A program made the position numbers and the translations under genes. Below, piece after piece: positions 12,454 through 23,383 of a DNA stretch of 64,000 nt; the first letter of the stretch is position 1; every line of letters starts with the position of its first letter. The stretch is from the NCBI GenBank assembly GCA_019915135.1, contig JAHLMK010000016.1:496001-560000 (forward strand). The letters run 5' to 3'. The notes under the pieces were generated by a model. The model saw only the letters and a list, made by a program, of their open reading frames with translations. It made no database searches and was not told the DNA's origin. Source of the stretch: Strobilurus pachycystidiatus (lineage: Eukaryota > Basidiomycota > Agaricomycetes > Agaricales > Physalacriaceae).

Positions 12454-13317
12454 GGTCCGCCTGCTGTCGTCGACGCCGAGCGCTGCCTCCCGTATGCTGC
12501 CCTAAAATGGTCTCCAGCACGAATGCAATTGTGGCCTAACGTTGATGCCAGTCACTGTCACTGATCCGGACGCTGTCGTAAGGCGCTGTGGGAGACGTAC
12601 GGCAGCACACCACGCACTGGCCCGTCGTCGTCGTTGCCGCGGGCGATGGGCGGAGGGAACGGAACGTCGTGGGCGTCGAGGTCCAACTCTGAGGTGATGG
12701 TCACAGGACCCACGTTGCCGGCCCTTGCCAAGCTCGATCGCGCCATCAAAACTTGAGCTCGCCCCGCCACCGCCTCTAAATGCAATGCCTGGGGCTGTAG
12801 TCGTCATTCCAACACGAATCATCTGACGCCTACACTGCATGGCTGATTTGGCTCTGCATCCTACTCTAGTCCAGCGTGTTTCAAGTCGCGCAGCCTCGTC
12901 GTGCCTTTTCTTGCCTATTGTTCTTTTCATTTGTGGCGGTCACGGATGTTTGTTCACGGTCTAGGCGGCGTACTATTTGATGGCCTCACGGGGAACTCGA
13001 GTCAATCTTTGCACTAGTCGATATTGGGCCTGCATCGCGAAATCTTCCAGTCTTCATCGTGGATCTTCGTCCCCATCCTGGAGTAGTTACCGACGATCTA
13101 CAGTCTGCCTTCCTGTCTCGCTCCATCTTCTGCTGGGATATCGGTCCGCTCGTCCTTCTGTCTAACCTTAACCGCATGGTTGACGCGTCAAGTAAGACGC
13201 CGTAGGTCACTAGTGATGTTTCCGAGCCGATCCACGCTTTCCGCCTCCTTTCCTCGCGTCGTTCGCTTCTCCGAGCCTAGTTTATAAAGTTGGCCTGCGG
13301 CCTCTTGGCTCCTCAAC
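12454..13317. other. Divergent intergenic region
   Basis: Between the PAK-like kinase start and the start of the small Cys-rich gene, which face apart. It is GC-rich with open frames on both strands, but these lack motifs and are treated as 5' UTR/promoter sequence. Confidence 0.4.
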
Positions 13318-13701
13318 ATGGACTTCATCCTCATGCCACCCATCTGCGAGGACTGTCCTCACCCCTCGTCCACACACGTCCTACTTCGCTGTGGTTGTCC
13401 CATGGACCATGCATTTTGGTCTCCCATGCATGAAAATGGAACAGACGCATACCACTCACTCTTTTGCACGGCCTGCCAAGCCGAGTGCTTTGAGTGTACG
13501 CCAGAGTCCAAGGGACCTCGATATGATCTGCGGATGCTCAACTACGATGCCTGTAAGTGTCGGTGGGTGTGTTGGCTTGCAGTGAATCCTGACTGGAAAG
13601 CAGATAAACGCCTGGAGCGCTTGGTGTTGTTCATCATATGTGCTGTCGTGCTAGCCGTGACGCTATTCGGGCTGTGGATGTGCCTTTGTACGCTACATTG
13701 A
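13318..13701 (+). CDS. Small Cys-rich single-pass membrane protein, unknown
   Basis: The frame is open for 127 codons, but a 51-nt in-frame segment (13553-13603) has all intron marks: GTAAGT donor, CCTGAC branch and AAAGCAG acceptor. With it removed the protein has 110 aa. The N-terminal 75 residues carry nine Cys plus His (CEDC, CGC, CTAC, CFEC), a pattern suggestive of metal binding or disulfides. There is no signal peptide. The C-terminus is a transmembrane helix (VLFIICAVVLAVTLFGLW) followed by a short Cys-containing tail, so it is probably tail-anchored. I do not recognise the family. Confidence 0.55.
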   Translation: MDFILMPPICEDCPHPSSTHVLLRCGCPMDHAFWSPMHENGTDAYHSLFCTACQAECFECTPESKGPRYDLRMLNYDACKCRWVCWLAVNPDWKADKRLERLVLFIICAVVLAVTLFGLWMCLCTLH

Positions 13702-14792
13702 TCACTAGGCGGCAGTATCGCTTTCGATCCCAGTGTAGGATTGGATGTCCATGCACGCTCATAATAACCGGGATTGACTTGTCAATATTCACACAGTCGC
13801 AGACGACAAACACGCGTATTGATTAAACCACTCTCCGACCACAGTATACATTTACCCTCTTGACATCTATGAACACAGGTCAAACGACATCCTGCTCTCT
13901 GATCATCCATATTCAATTTCCGAGTCTTATGCCCGACAAACAAACTCAGCACGAGTCATAGAGCAACACCCGTATCCCGCCAGCAAGTGCCAACGACACA
14001 ATCATACTTTCCGGCAGCGTACCGCACCTTACCGCTTCGCCGGACTATGTATTCTATTCCTCCGGATGAAGACCCGAAGATCAATAATGGTACAAATCAC
14101 CGGGACGCGTTCAATAACGTTTGCCTGACGACGCGTTCAATTGCCGAGATGTGGGAGATAGGATGTCAAAGCCGTAGCCGAGTCTCAGGCGAGTGTACCT
14201 GGCAATCATCTTGACACATCCTTTTATAAGTAGTAGCTCAGAAGATGAGCGGGGCAAGGGCTTGAGCACGCTCGGGAATCGTCCTGTAAAGCTAAGATTT
14301 CCGAATAGCAACGATCTTTCGTGTGCCATCAACGAGTCTCATGTTACCTGTTTCTTCGGGTTGACACATTGTAGCATACCATCAATGGAGACACTTGCCT
14401 TCGACTCCGTCGTCCCCGTGCACTGTCACAACGTGTCCATCTTCATAGTACTTACATGCACTGTGGGAAGTTACGACACCCAACATCAATCAAGCCGTCA
14501 TGACACTCACTCTCCTAGCGTTTGTGTATGACATCGGGATACGCGCGCGTCGCGTCGTGAATGATTGACGTTGAGTGTCTGAGTCGACCGAGGACGCCGC
14601 CATCGCTGTCATCTCGGTTCCGGCTCATGATTTGGCGACCCGCTGTAACCTGTATGCGAGACGAGACGTCGAAGGAAAGTAGCGCCGTTGATTTGGACCC
14701 TAACAGTGATAGATGACAACGATAGCATATACAAAACAAACCCAGCGAATACGTTATTGATAAACTAAATTGAAATAGAGCGCCATCCTCTT
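13702..14792. other. Intergenic, no gene recognised
   Basis: About 1.1 kb between convergent transcription units. The longest frames (for example 14193-14531 on +) have no recognisable motif or splice support. It likely holds two 3' UTRs and decayed sequence. Confidence 0.4.
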
Positions 14793-16313
14793 CTAGTAGA
14801 AGTCGTGCGGCTTCACCTCGAACTCCAGCCGTTCGTAGAACAGCAGGTAGGGCTGTCCGAACAAAGAAGTATTGTCTTCCTTGAACAGGACGTCGGCTGT
14901 GTGAGTTATGACTTCTGCGCCGACATATTGGAGCCACTTATCACTGTTGCTGGTAGTCTCGTTGAAGCCCTGCTTGAGGTACCGATGTACATCCTCTGGA
15001 TGGAGGGTGTAGGCGCAGTAGTTGCCACTGTCCGTCCTTGCTCCGTCATGGCACACGACTGTCGTAAGGGTGATGAGTCTCCCTCCATTCCATCACATAC
15101 CAGGAAGTACTTACATGCAATGAGTCGGTAAAACACCTGGTGGCCAGTCTTATCGATTTGGTCTTCTGTGAAGGATGTTAGGGCGATGTAACCGCGGCTC
15201 GAAAGAGCAGCTCACTCCGAAGGATCTTGAGTTTACGACTGATACAGTCGTTTGACTTCATTTCGATTTTCCGCTCTTGTAGCGATCATCCGTCTCGGAT
15301 TTTAGACCAATGATGAGAATGGGCGGAAGGGTGACGAAACAAGGCTGGGACCAGAGGTTGTTGTCAGAGCCTGTCTTGCGGCCCCTTATGAATTTCTCCA
15401 GCGCCTTTTGAACGGACCCCATGCTTTTCTGAACAGTTTCTGTTAGTACTGTTAGATTCGAAGGTGCCCAAGAACCTACTTCGAACGGAATATCGAGAAT
15501 CCAGTTTGAGTATCTGGTTGTACGCGGTGCGTACTCGACCAAGTCCGCTGCCTTCGGGCTACGTTGAAGAAGTAGTGCCGTGAAGGTGATGTATTCAACT
15601 CGGAAAACCTTCCACACCGAAGTTGTGTGCGCATAGAAATTGTCCGAGGCGGAGGGGGATAATACTGGCTCAAGCAAGGTTTCCATGTCGTGCTGGAGAG
15701 TGCAAAGAAGCGCATGTAAGAACTCGGCTGCATCATGCCGTAGAGCGAAAAAATTTGAGCCATCCTTGGTCTGGAACGATCGGCAATCAGACTCAAATCG
15801 TCAGTCAGACGGTGATAAGATAGAACGCACCAACAGTCTTTTCATTTCGGGACCGCCACTATCAATAAGATGCCCGTACAACTTTGCCATTTCGGATGGC
15901 GAAGCTGCTGTGCCATCATTCCGAAATTCGGGGCGGCTGCCTTCCGTTACTTTGTAGACCGAGTTTAGGAAAGCAATCAGGCCCAGAGTGGCTGGTGTCT
16001 GCCTCAAGAAGGGTCCAGGCATGGCTCCAAAGATACGATCAAGATTAAGGAATATATCGGAGATTCAGAACAAACCCATCGAGAAGAACACGTGCAAAAT
16101 CGAGATGCTGAAGCCCATGCTGTCATTGACATCGGAGAAGCTCTGCGCCACAAAATTCATGGCATACGAGAGCGGCTTCGGGATGGACAACAGCGACCGC
16201 ATCATGTCGATGCTCATGGTGTGGTCGCCATTCCACAGTGATACTGCGCCAGTAGGGCTAGAGGCAGTGGTAGAGTTGTTAGGGCGATTTTTGCGAGAGT
16301 GATTGGGAGCCAT
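14793..16313 (-). CDS. Ubiquitin-specific protease-like protein, probably inactive
   Basis: Exons read as 16313-16076, 16024-15831, 15770-15480, 15428 onward, then a segment with GYIALTSF and a last exon to 14793. Introns of 51, 60 and 51 nt (one with a perfect TACTAAC branch) join in phase. USP (peptidase C19) landmarks appear in order: a Cys-box-like LGLIAFLNSVYKV, RHDAAEFLHALL in place of QQDAxEF, LPPILIIGL, then YRLIAFVCHDGARTDSGNY and KWLQYVGAEV. Aligning these, the nucleophile Cys is Ala and the catalytic His of the GHY motif is Asn; the usual acidic/Asn partner is also gone. It may be a pseudo-deubiquitinase that only binds ubiquitin. The junction between 15290 and 15190 is unresolved; a frameshift there would make this a pseudogene. 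Confidence 0.6.
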
Positions 16314-17116
16314 GGTTGTCGGGTCCAAGGGCGTATATACTGCTCTTATAACGTCGCGCGGAATTGCAGGATTGAATAGGGAAGTCCTTGTTCTAGAGCG
16401 AGGATCAGTATACACATGGAGATTATTGTTCTCCCCATCATTTGGAGAACAAGAGGAAATGAACCAACAATAACAGAGATCCCAAAGCTAGAGCTGAGGA
16501 CCCACAAATCTATCCGAGACAGGAGGTCCTTGTTTCAATACATTTGTTGTCGTTCCTGTTCTTCCCATGATGCTGGGATTGAGGACCCACAAGAGTTCAA
16601 GCCGAGGCAGAAAGTCCTCGTTCTAGGGTACATAACGAGACACGTTGTCGCTCTTTGCTCTTCCGCCATGGGAGGAACGGATGAAATGATGCCTTGTTCC
16701 CAATGCGAGACAAAAAAGACCTCGGGCGACGGTCCAGCGGAGGGTGAGCTGACAAATCTCGTCCTAGTAGGTTGCGTACGAGCCGAAGACAAGCATTCTC
16801 ATTTTCACTTGAGGATTATGCAAGATACAGAAACAGGATTGCAATGCAAGTAGACGCCAGCCAAAGGTCCACGTCGCCACATTCAATCGATGCTGTAAGC
16901 GGCATTACGGCCACCTCGGCATTGCTGCCGTCGCCGATGCCGTACAAAGACCGAAGAGGGACTCTTGTCCGTATTTCGAACAAAGTCCTCGCGCTTTATC
17001 CCCCGTATTTCGAACAAAGTCCTCGCGCTTTATTCCCTATTTGGAATGCGACATAAATATAAGGAATGAAGGTTGAAGTCATACAGTCCTATACCTTTGT
17101 CCCCCTAATTGCCTCA
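16314..17116. other. Divergent intergenic region with diverged repeats
   Basis: Holds the promoters of the USP-like gene and gene A1. A GAGGACCCACAA motif recurs near 16496 and 16580 inside two loosely similar stretches, and the left edge of the 3.36-kb duplication falls near 16857. A 146-codon frame at 16416-16853 has no family features. Confidence 0.45.
16969..17036 (+). repeat. 34-bp direct repeat in the gene A1 promoter
   Basis: The sequence CCGTATTTCGAACAAAGTCC and what follows occurs twice, starting at 16969 and 17003. The duplicated copy of the region has the CGAACAAAGTCCTCGCG block only once (near 20345). It lies about 80-150 bp upstream of the gene A1 start codon, so it could alter promoter strength. 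Confidence 0.7.
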
Positions 17117-18082
17117 ATGGACCATGAAGACGAGTCGTCGCCGACAGACAGGTTAGTGATGGCCTTCTTTGACAGTACGGCGACTTGCAACGTATTTCAG
17201 GCCAGGTGAAGAATTGGAACGCATCAAGCGGCTGGAGGCCTGTGCGACATACATGAATCAAATTTCTCCCAGCAAGAAAATTGAAGATCTAATCGATACT
17301 TATGGTAGCGTCGCGTGTAGTGTTCGCCGGTCTCAATCTAACTAATACTTGTCTCCGACAGTGGGACTGTGGCTCGACGCCAATAGCCAAACGCCCGCCA
17401 ACTCCGGACATGTGATATGGCCATCGGGAGAAGAGGATGGTATGATCAGCACCTACGACCAACTTTTCCGCAAGCATTGGCAGTCGCCTACTATGTGGGT
17501 CAGAGCTGTCCAAATGCACTTTGACAAGAGATGGGGACATTTGAAGCGGAGTCCGTGCTGTCGTGACCCTCCCCTCGATGAACTCTCATGAATTGATTCT
17601 CCCAGATCTTCTTTTCCTTCAGTCCGCGGTCAAGATACTTGGTGGATATAGGCAATGGAGTAAGCTTGAGACTTCCCTTGGTGTACAAACATTGGTCGTT
17701 TATGTTGACTTTGACAGTAGAGAGATTCATTGCAATCAACACCCCCCTACCCCCTACGTCGCTGTATGTATGCTTGCCCGAGTTCGGTGTCCAGCAGTTT
17801 CATGTTGGTGACGCCTGGGAGAAGTGGAAAGCACTTTCTATGCATACAGACGAAGAGACAGCGGGATTCCTTCTATTTGAGTTGGAAAGTCGCATAGAGG
17901 AGTATGAAAGCGAATTCTACTCGAGAGATTGTGGTGGGATCATCGAAGGTGTGTATTTACCGCTTTCTGTCGTCACAATGATTTACTTATTATGCTAAGC
18001 TATGGAGGATATGCTAAAAGATCCAATGCTGCATGAATTCATTGATATCCGCAGTGTTTCGGCCCTTCATCCCATACGATAG
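17117..18082 (+). CDS. Gene A1, unrecognised protein of convergent pair
   Basis: Six exons starting at ATG 17117 (first exon 17117-17151), each joint confirmed by the same joint in the paralogue A2. The product, about 235 aa, begins MDHEDESSP, then ELERIKRLEACATYMNQ, a helix-rich section (WLDANSQTP, VIWPSGEEDG, YDQLFRKHW), LLFLQSAVKILGGYRQW, a conserved TSLYVCLPEFGVQQFH, and ends VSALHPIR. No signal peptide, membrane helix or known domain is seen. The stop is 7 bp from the stop of gene B1 on the other strand. Conservation between A1 and A2 of protein sequence, more than of introns, suggests selection. Function unknown. Confidence 0.7.
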
Positions 18083-18089
18083 ACTCAAA

Positions 18090-19276
18090 TCATTCTGTCT
18101 CGTCTTCCGGTACATAGTGTTCAGGCAGGACCCCATTCAAATAAACGTTGGCAAACATTTGAACGTTACGGCGTGCTGTGCGACTTGCGGAAGGCGTCTC
18201 GAATGCTAATTCTATCTGGCATAAATCCTCCCAGATTGCGGGCCATTTTTCTGGTTTGTAATCTGAAGAAATGTTAAATCAGATGTCGAAGGGGTTCCAC
18301 AAACCAGAAGTTGTTCCTCACCAGGAAGAAGCCATTCGTCTTTGAGTTGAAGTAGGGGCTTCACGTATTGCGCATATCCGCCCTCTGGCTGCAGTGTACA
18401 CGGTCCCGGTAAAAGGTGACAAACCACGTCACGGGCAAGCAGAAACTGCCGTGTGAGACGGCGGGAAGTCAAATAGAGACCATCCGGTGGGTCGTTACCG
18501 TGAGAAACATAAAGAGTGCTGCTCTTGGCGCCATATGGACGGCAGTCGTACATGACACTGAGGGCAAGAAAGATGTCGAAGACAAGTTCCAACTCGCGTG
18601 CTGGTGTGAGTTCGGTCACTTGTCGAGTGCCTGGGGTGCAAGCGGCTAGCTTGTAGAATGCCCGAACATCGTTGCATAGCTTCAACGCACCGTCGGGTGC
18701 GGTAGGGTCGGACTCGATACTGTCACGGAGGCGCCGAAGAAGGTTACTGAAAGACGATGCCTGTTCGTCCTTCAAACCTCGGGCGGGTTCCATGAGAGCC
18801 CTGCCGATGATGGTCGAAAGTTCATGTCTCTGATCCATTCCACGACGTTCATCGCCCCGGAGCTCGACAGCAAACAGCGTACGCTCGCGTAGCGCGAGAA
18901 GGTCTGTGATGACCCGATATCTGTACTGAAGGCCTTCGCTGCGGAGCGCTTCTTCGTATTCCGTGATATCCTTGTCGACAATGTACAGGGACAGAAGGCG
19001 ACGACGAAGAGAGAAGGCATCTTCCGGAATTTGGCCGAGGTGGACCTGATTCAGGAAAATGAAGCAGTCATGCACTAGAGCCAAGACGAGCTTGATGGCA
19101 CTCGCATCGTTGGCATCGAGTAGGCGAATGACTCGCTGTCCTTTCACTACGAATGGCCGACGACGAAGCTTGTCCTCGGCCTCGACCAAAGGATTGACGA
19201 CTATGGTTCTAGTCGCATAATCATATGTGGGAGGGGGGACAACAGGCTTTGGCGATGTGGGGCGAGGATGTGACAT
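18090..19276 (-). CDS. Gene B1, unrecognised protein of convergent pair
   Basis: Two exons, 19276-18322 and 18262-18090, with a 59-nt intron, give 375 aa. I take the ATG at 19276 (MSHPRPTSPKP) because it is the one kept in the duplicate; an in-frame ATG lies 7 codons upstream. The protein has a Pro-rich start, a probable helical core (LLDANDASAIKLVLALVHDC, LRRRLLSLYIV), an Arg/Glu-rich middle and a C-terminus HYVPEDETE. There is no known motif, signal or membrane segment. It shares its 3' boundary with gene A1, tail to tail. Gene B2 in the second unit is a broken copy. Confidence 0.7.
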
Positions 19277-19975
19277 GAACGCTTGAGCGTCGGGCAAAAT
19301 TAGGATTGAATGAAGACGGACAAGCTGAAATGACCTGCGGTATATAGCTCATAAGAACAATTGTAGAGAATGGCGACAAGGAACGTACCAGGGTATACCG
19401 TCACCGTATGTGCTCCAACAATAACGCTTATTGTCTTCGCATATGCCCGGGCTGAAGCAAAAATCTTAGCAACGGCAGACGATGATACGGACAACAATAA
19501 CGCTTCGCCGCCCCCCGCAAACTACGCAGCTGACAAGACCACATCAGGTCAGAACACGGTAACAGCGCAAAACTTGATCCAGGTGTCCTTTAGCTTCTAG
19601 AGTGTGGAGGGACTGCGCCGTCCGAGGCCTGAAGAGTAGTGGAAAACGAAGCGGAATCAATGTCGGACTATGAGACGCCCGTACTGTCCCTACTGCGCCC
19701 CATGTTCGATTCATATTCCACGAGAACTTGGGCGGTCGGAGGGAGAAAGACGATAGCGATCGCGGTCAGCGGCAACGCTGAGTCCAAGTGTCTGTGTATC
19801 AGGACCGAAATATCGAATTGTTCGACATGAGAGTTGGAAGTTGGAAGTGACGAGTGTGCGCCACCACTGCCCTGCATAGATCAGGTTCGGCCCGAGTGTA
19901 GCGGCCAGGGCCAATGGCAGTCGATCTCTCTCATCGTTAGCGCCAGGCATCGTCGGCGCTCTCTTTATGCCAGCA
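19277..19975. other. Intergenic, former shared promoter region
   Basis: Divergent region between gene B1 and the UTP10 relic, collinear with 22637-23383 upstream of intact UTP10. It presumably still contains the B1 promoter. No independent gene. Confidence 0.5.
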
Positions 19976-20215
19976 ATATCCAGTCTCGTCCGCAGCTGGC
20001 GCAGGCTGCCTCACCCAACAGCACCTTGTCGGCCGATTCTGGGGAATGACAGTGTGGCTGAGTGTTCAAATCCTGCCCACTCACCGGCCACGATGCCGCC
20101 GTTGCGGGTCTATGTATATGACATCGAGCAGGCGCCAATCCATTCATGCCTTCGGCAATGGCGGGGTTCTACAGCTGGAGGAAGGTGCACGATATGAGTA
20201 TAAGACCGCAACGCA
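19976..20215 (+). pseudogene. UTP10 5'-end relic
   Basis: This stretch aligns base by base with the first exon of UTP10 at 23384 onward: shared blocks include TCCAGTCTCGT, GCGCAGGCTGCCTCAC, TCACCGGCC and GCCTTGGGCAAT-like sequence. The start codon position reads ATA instead of ATG, and indels shift the frame within the first few codons. It ends where duplication copy 2 begins. It cannot encode UTP10 and is the footprint of a tandem duplication whose breakpoint lay inside that gene. Confidence 0.75.
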
Positions 20216-20457
20216 CATAGATGTGCAGCCAAAGGTCTAGTGAATACGGTCGTAAGCGGCATCACGGCTACCTCGGCATTAACGCTACGCGCCGATTCGC
20301 CGACATCTCGTGGCCGAAGAGGCCCGAAGGCACCTTGTCCATAACTCGAACAAAGTCCTCGCGCCTTATTCTCCGTTTGGCATGAAAGATCGAATATAAG
20401 CAATGTGAAGCGGCAAATGCCCACACACAAGATACTTCCTTTCCCCTGATCACCTCA

Positions 20458-21425
20458 ATGGAGCACGAAGACGAATCGTCCCCGATAGTAGAGATGCAAG
20501 TGACGGCCTTCTTGTATCGGTACGAACACTTACAACGTATCTCAGGCAAGATGAGGAGTTGGAGCGAAGCAAGCGGCTAGAAGCTTGTGCGACATACATG
20601 AATCAGCTTTCTCCTAGCAAAACGATTGAAGACCTCATTGATATTTACGGTAGCGTCACGCGTAATGTCTGCTGTCTGCTTTTTCGATCTGACTTGCGCT
20701 TTCGCAAACAGTGATGTTGTGGCTGGACGCCAATCGCAAGACGCCCACAAAATCCGGGAGGGTAATATGGCCATCTGGAGAAGAGGATGCCATAATCTCC
20801 GCTTACAACCGACTTTTCAGCCTGCATTGGCACTCGCCTACTCTGTGGGTCAAATCTGTCCAGATGCACCTCAACAAGAGATGGGGGCATTTGAAGCGTA
20901 GTGCGTGTGCTTGTGACCTACTCATCGATAAGCTCTCATGTTATGATACCAGACCTTCTCCTCCTCCAGTCTGCAGTCAAGATAATCGCTCGATACAGGG
21001 AATGGAGTAAGCTTACCTAGTGTTCAAATGTTGGCTTCGCTAACAGACTGATTTTTACAGTGGAGAGATTTGTTCTAATCAACGCGCCATTGCCCTCTAC
21101 GTCGCTGTATGTATGCTTGCCCGAGTTCGGTGTGCAGCAGTTCCATGTTAGCGACGCCTGGAAGAGGTGGAAGACACTTTCTATGCACGGAGACGAGGAC
21201 ATACCAGAATTTCTTTCATTCGACTTGAGGTGTTGCGTGGAGGAGTATGAAAATGAATTCTACATGAGGGATTGTGGTGGAATTATTAAAGGTGAGCGAA
21301 TGCCAGTTACTGTCGTCAGAAAGACCTAAGTGTTGTGCCCAGCTATGGAGAGTATGCTAAAGGAGCCAACGCTACATGAATTCATCGATATCCGAAGCGT
21401 TTCCGCCCTTCATCCTACAAGATAG
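20458..21425 (+). CDS. Gene A2, unrecognised protein, paralogue of A1
   Basis: Same six-exon structure as A1 and intact throughout. The first intron appears to use a GC donor (GCAAGT after position 20492, with a CAG acceptor): A1 has GT at the equivalent place, and only GC-AG splicing keeps the frame. The protein starts MEHEDESSP and keeps the hallmark sections ELERSKRLEACATYMNQ, VIWPSGEEDA, RWGHLKR, TSLYVCLPEFGVQQFH and the end VSALHPTR. It differs from A1 at many positions but without stops or frameshifts, so it is probably functional. The stop is close to the tail of the broken gene B2. Function unknown. Confidence 0.7.
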
Positions 21426-21433
21426 ATTCAAAA

Positions 21434-22636
21434 CTATTCCGTCTCATCCTCCGGTACATAGTGTTCGGGCAGGACCCAAACCATGTAAACTTTGGTAAAT
21501 AATGCCACATAACCGCGAGCTGAGGGAATTTCGAAAGGCCGTGCCAATCTGAATGGCTGCTCAAATGCTGATTCTATCTGATCTAACTTTTCCCTTATTG
21601 CCCACCAACGTTTCGGTTTATGATCTGCACAGAAATCAAGTCGATTGATGGAGGAGTCTTCGGATCCGAGGCAGGAGGCTCACCAGGAAGAAACCATTCG
21701 TCTTTGAGTTGAAGTAGCGGCTTCACGTCTTGGGCATATCCTCCCTCTGGCTGCAACGTGCACGGTCCCGGTAAAAGGTGACAAAGTATGTCACGGGCAA
21801 GCAGAAACTGCCGTGTGAGACGACGAGAGGTCGAATAGAGACCATCCGGTGGGTCGTTGCCGAGGGAAACATACAGAGTTTTGCTCTTGGCGCCGTATGG
21901 ACGGCAGTCGTACATGACAGTCAGGGCGACAAAAATGTCAAAGACGAGTTCCAACTCGCGTGCGGGTGTGAGTTCCGTCACTTGTCGAGTGCTTGGGGTG
22001 CAAGGAGCTAGCATGAAGAATGCCCGAACATCGTTATAGCTTCAACGCATCGTCGGGTGCGGTAGGGCCCGATTCGATACTGTCACGGACGCGCCGAAGA
22101 AGGTTATTGAAGGATGATACCTGCTAGTCCGTCAAACCTCGGGCAGGCTCCATGAGAGCACGGCCGATGATGGTCGAAAGTTCAGGTCGTTGATCTATCC
22201 CGCGACGTTCATCACGACGGAGATCGGCGGTGAACAGTGTGCGCTCGCGTAGTCCAAGAAGGTCTGTGATGACCCGATATCTGTACTGAAGGCCTTCGCC
22301 AAGGAGCCCTTCTTCGTACTCCATGAGATCGTTTTCGACGATGTACAGCGACAGAAGGCGACGGCGAAGAGAGAAGGCGTCTTCCGGAATATGTCCGAGA
22401 TGCACCTGGTTCAGGAAAATGAAGCAGTCATGCACCAGAGCCAAAACGAGCTGAACGGCACTAGCATCGTTGGCATCGAGTAGGCGAATGACTCGCTGTC
22501 CTTTCACTACGAATGGCTGACGACGAAAACTGTCCTCGACAGCATTCAAAGGATTAGGGACTATGGTCCTCGTCGCATAATCATAAGTGGGAGGTGGGAC
22601 GACAGGCTTTGGTGATGTAGGGCGAGGATGGGACAT
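21434..22636 (-). pseudogene. Gene B2, broken copy of B1
   Basis: Collinear with B1 from the same ATG (22636) to the same C-terminus, but with two disabling changes that I can place against B1. A codon that is GAA in B1 is TAG here (near 22125), and two bases are missing at about 22036 (GTTGCATAGC in B1, GTTATAGC here), shifting the frame. Downstream, the frame stays open for another 139 codons in a shifted phase, so decay is recent relative to the duplication. Its neighbour A2 is intact, so only one partner of the second pair was lost. Confidence 0.8.
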
Positions 22637-23383
22637 GAACGGTTATGCGTCGGACAAGATGAGGATTGGATGGAAACGGGAAGTTCGGCGTGATTGATTC
22701 TTTGCAGTATATAGACCATGAGAACAATTGTAAAGCGAGGCGAGAAGAACATACCAGGGTACCTGGGTACTTATGTGATCCAACAATAACGCTTATTGTC
22801 CATGTCTAATCTATGCGTATGTCTGAGCTGACAGAAGGGTCCCACCTATGATGGACAATGATACGGGCAACAATAAGGTTTCGCTGCCGCCAGCAAGCCA
22901 GGCAGCTCACAAGGCCAAGAAGTTTACGCAGAGGTGTCCTCAGGCTCTGGAAGGACGGTGCTGTCTCGTCAGTCTTGATTTGAGGCGCAGTGGCGTCGAA
23001 GCCGAATATATGTTCAATTATGAGACGCCGACACTGCTCCCGGTCGCCGCGCTCAGTGCTTCATGAACCTTGCGCACATTCGTATCTCCAGCATCCGGAA
23101 AATGAGAACTTGTGCGGTCCGAGGCAGATGGATTCTGGTCATCAGAATCACCGTAAACACTGAGTCAGCGTATCTGAGTTGCAAAACCGAGAGTTATAAC
23201 TGGGAGTTGGAAGGACAAGGATTCGAATGCGCCGCCATTGCCCTGCACATCAGAGTCGGCCCGAGTCCCGACCTCGGCCTGGGCCCTGAGCCATCGGAAT
23301 CATGTGGGTCGATCACAATTTTTTCCTAACTTGCCTCCTACCTCATCGTTGGCAGCGTCGACGTGCCCTCATCAACGGCGACA
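22637..23383. other. Intergenic region upstream of UTP10
   Basis: Divergent region between gene B2 and UTP10; contains the UTP10 promoter. Collinear with 19277-19975. No gene recognised. Confidence 0.5.

Larger units (their letters stand above)
16857..20219 (+). repeat. Tandem segmental duplication, copy 1
   Basis: Direct repeat of copy 2 (20220 to about 23600). Collinear features: the segment beginning CCAAAGGTC, the promoter of gene A, gene A, gene B on the opposite strand, an intergenic region, then the first part of UTP10. Divergence is substantial (many substitutions and small indels), so the event is not recent. The unit ends inside the UTP10 first exon, which is why this copy carries only a 5' fragment of UTP10. 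Confidence 0.8.

Noticed and set aside
16416..16853. 146-codon plus-strand ORF
   Set aside because: No motif, lies in the USP-like gene promoter and contains diverged repeats; not retained as a gene.
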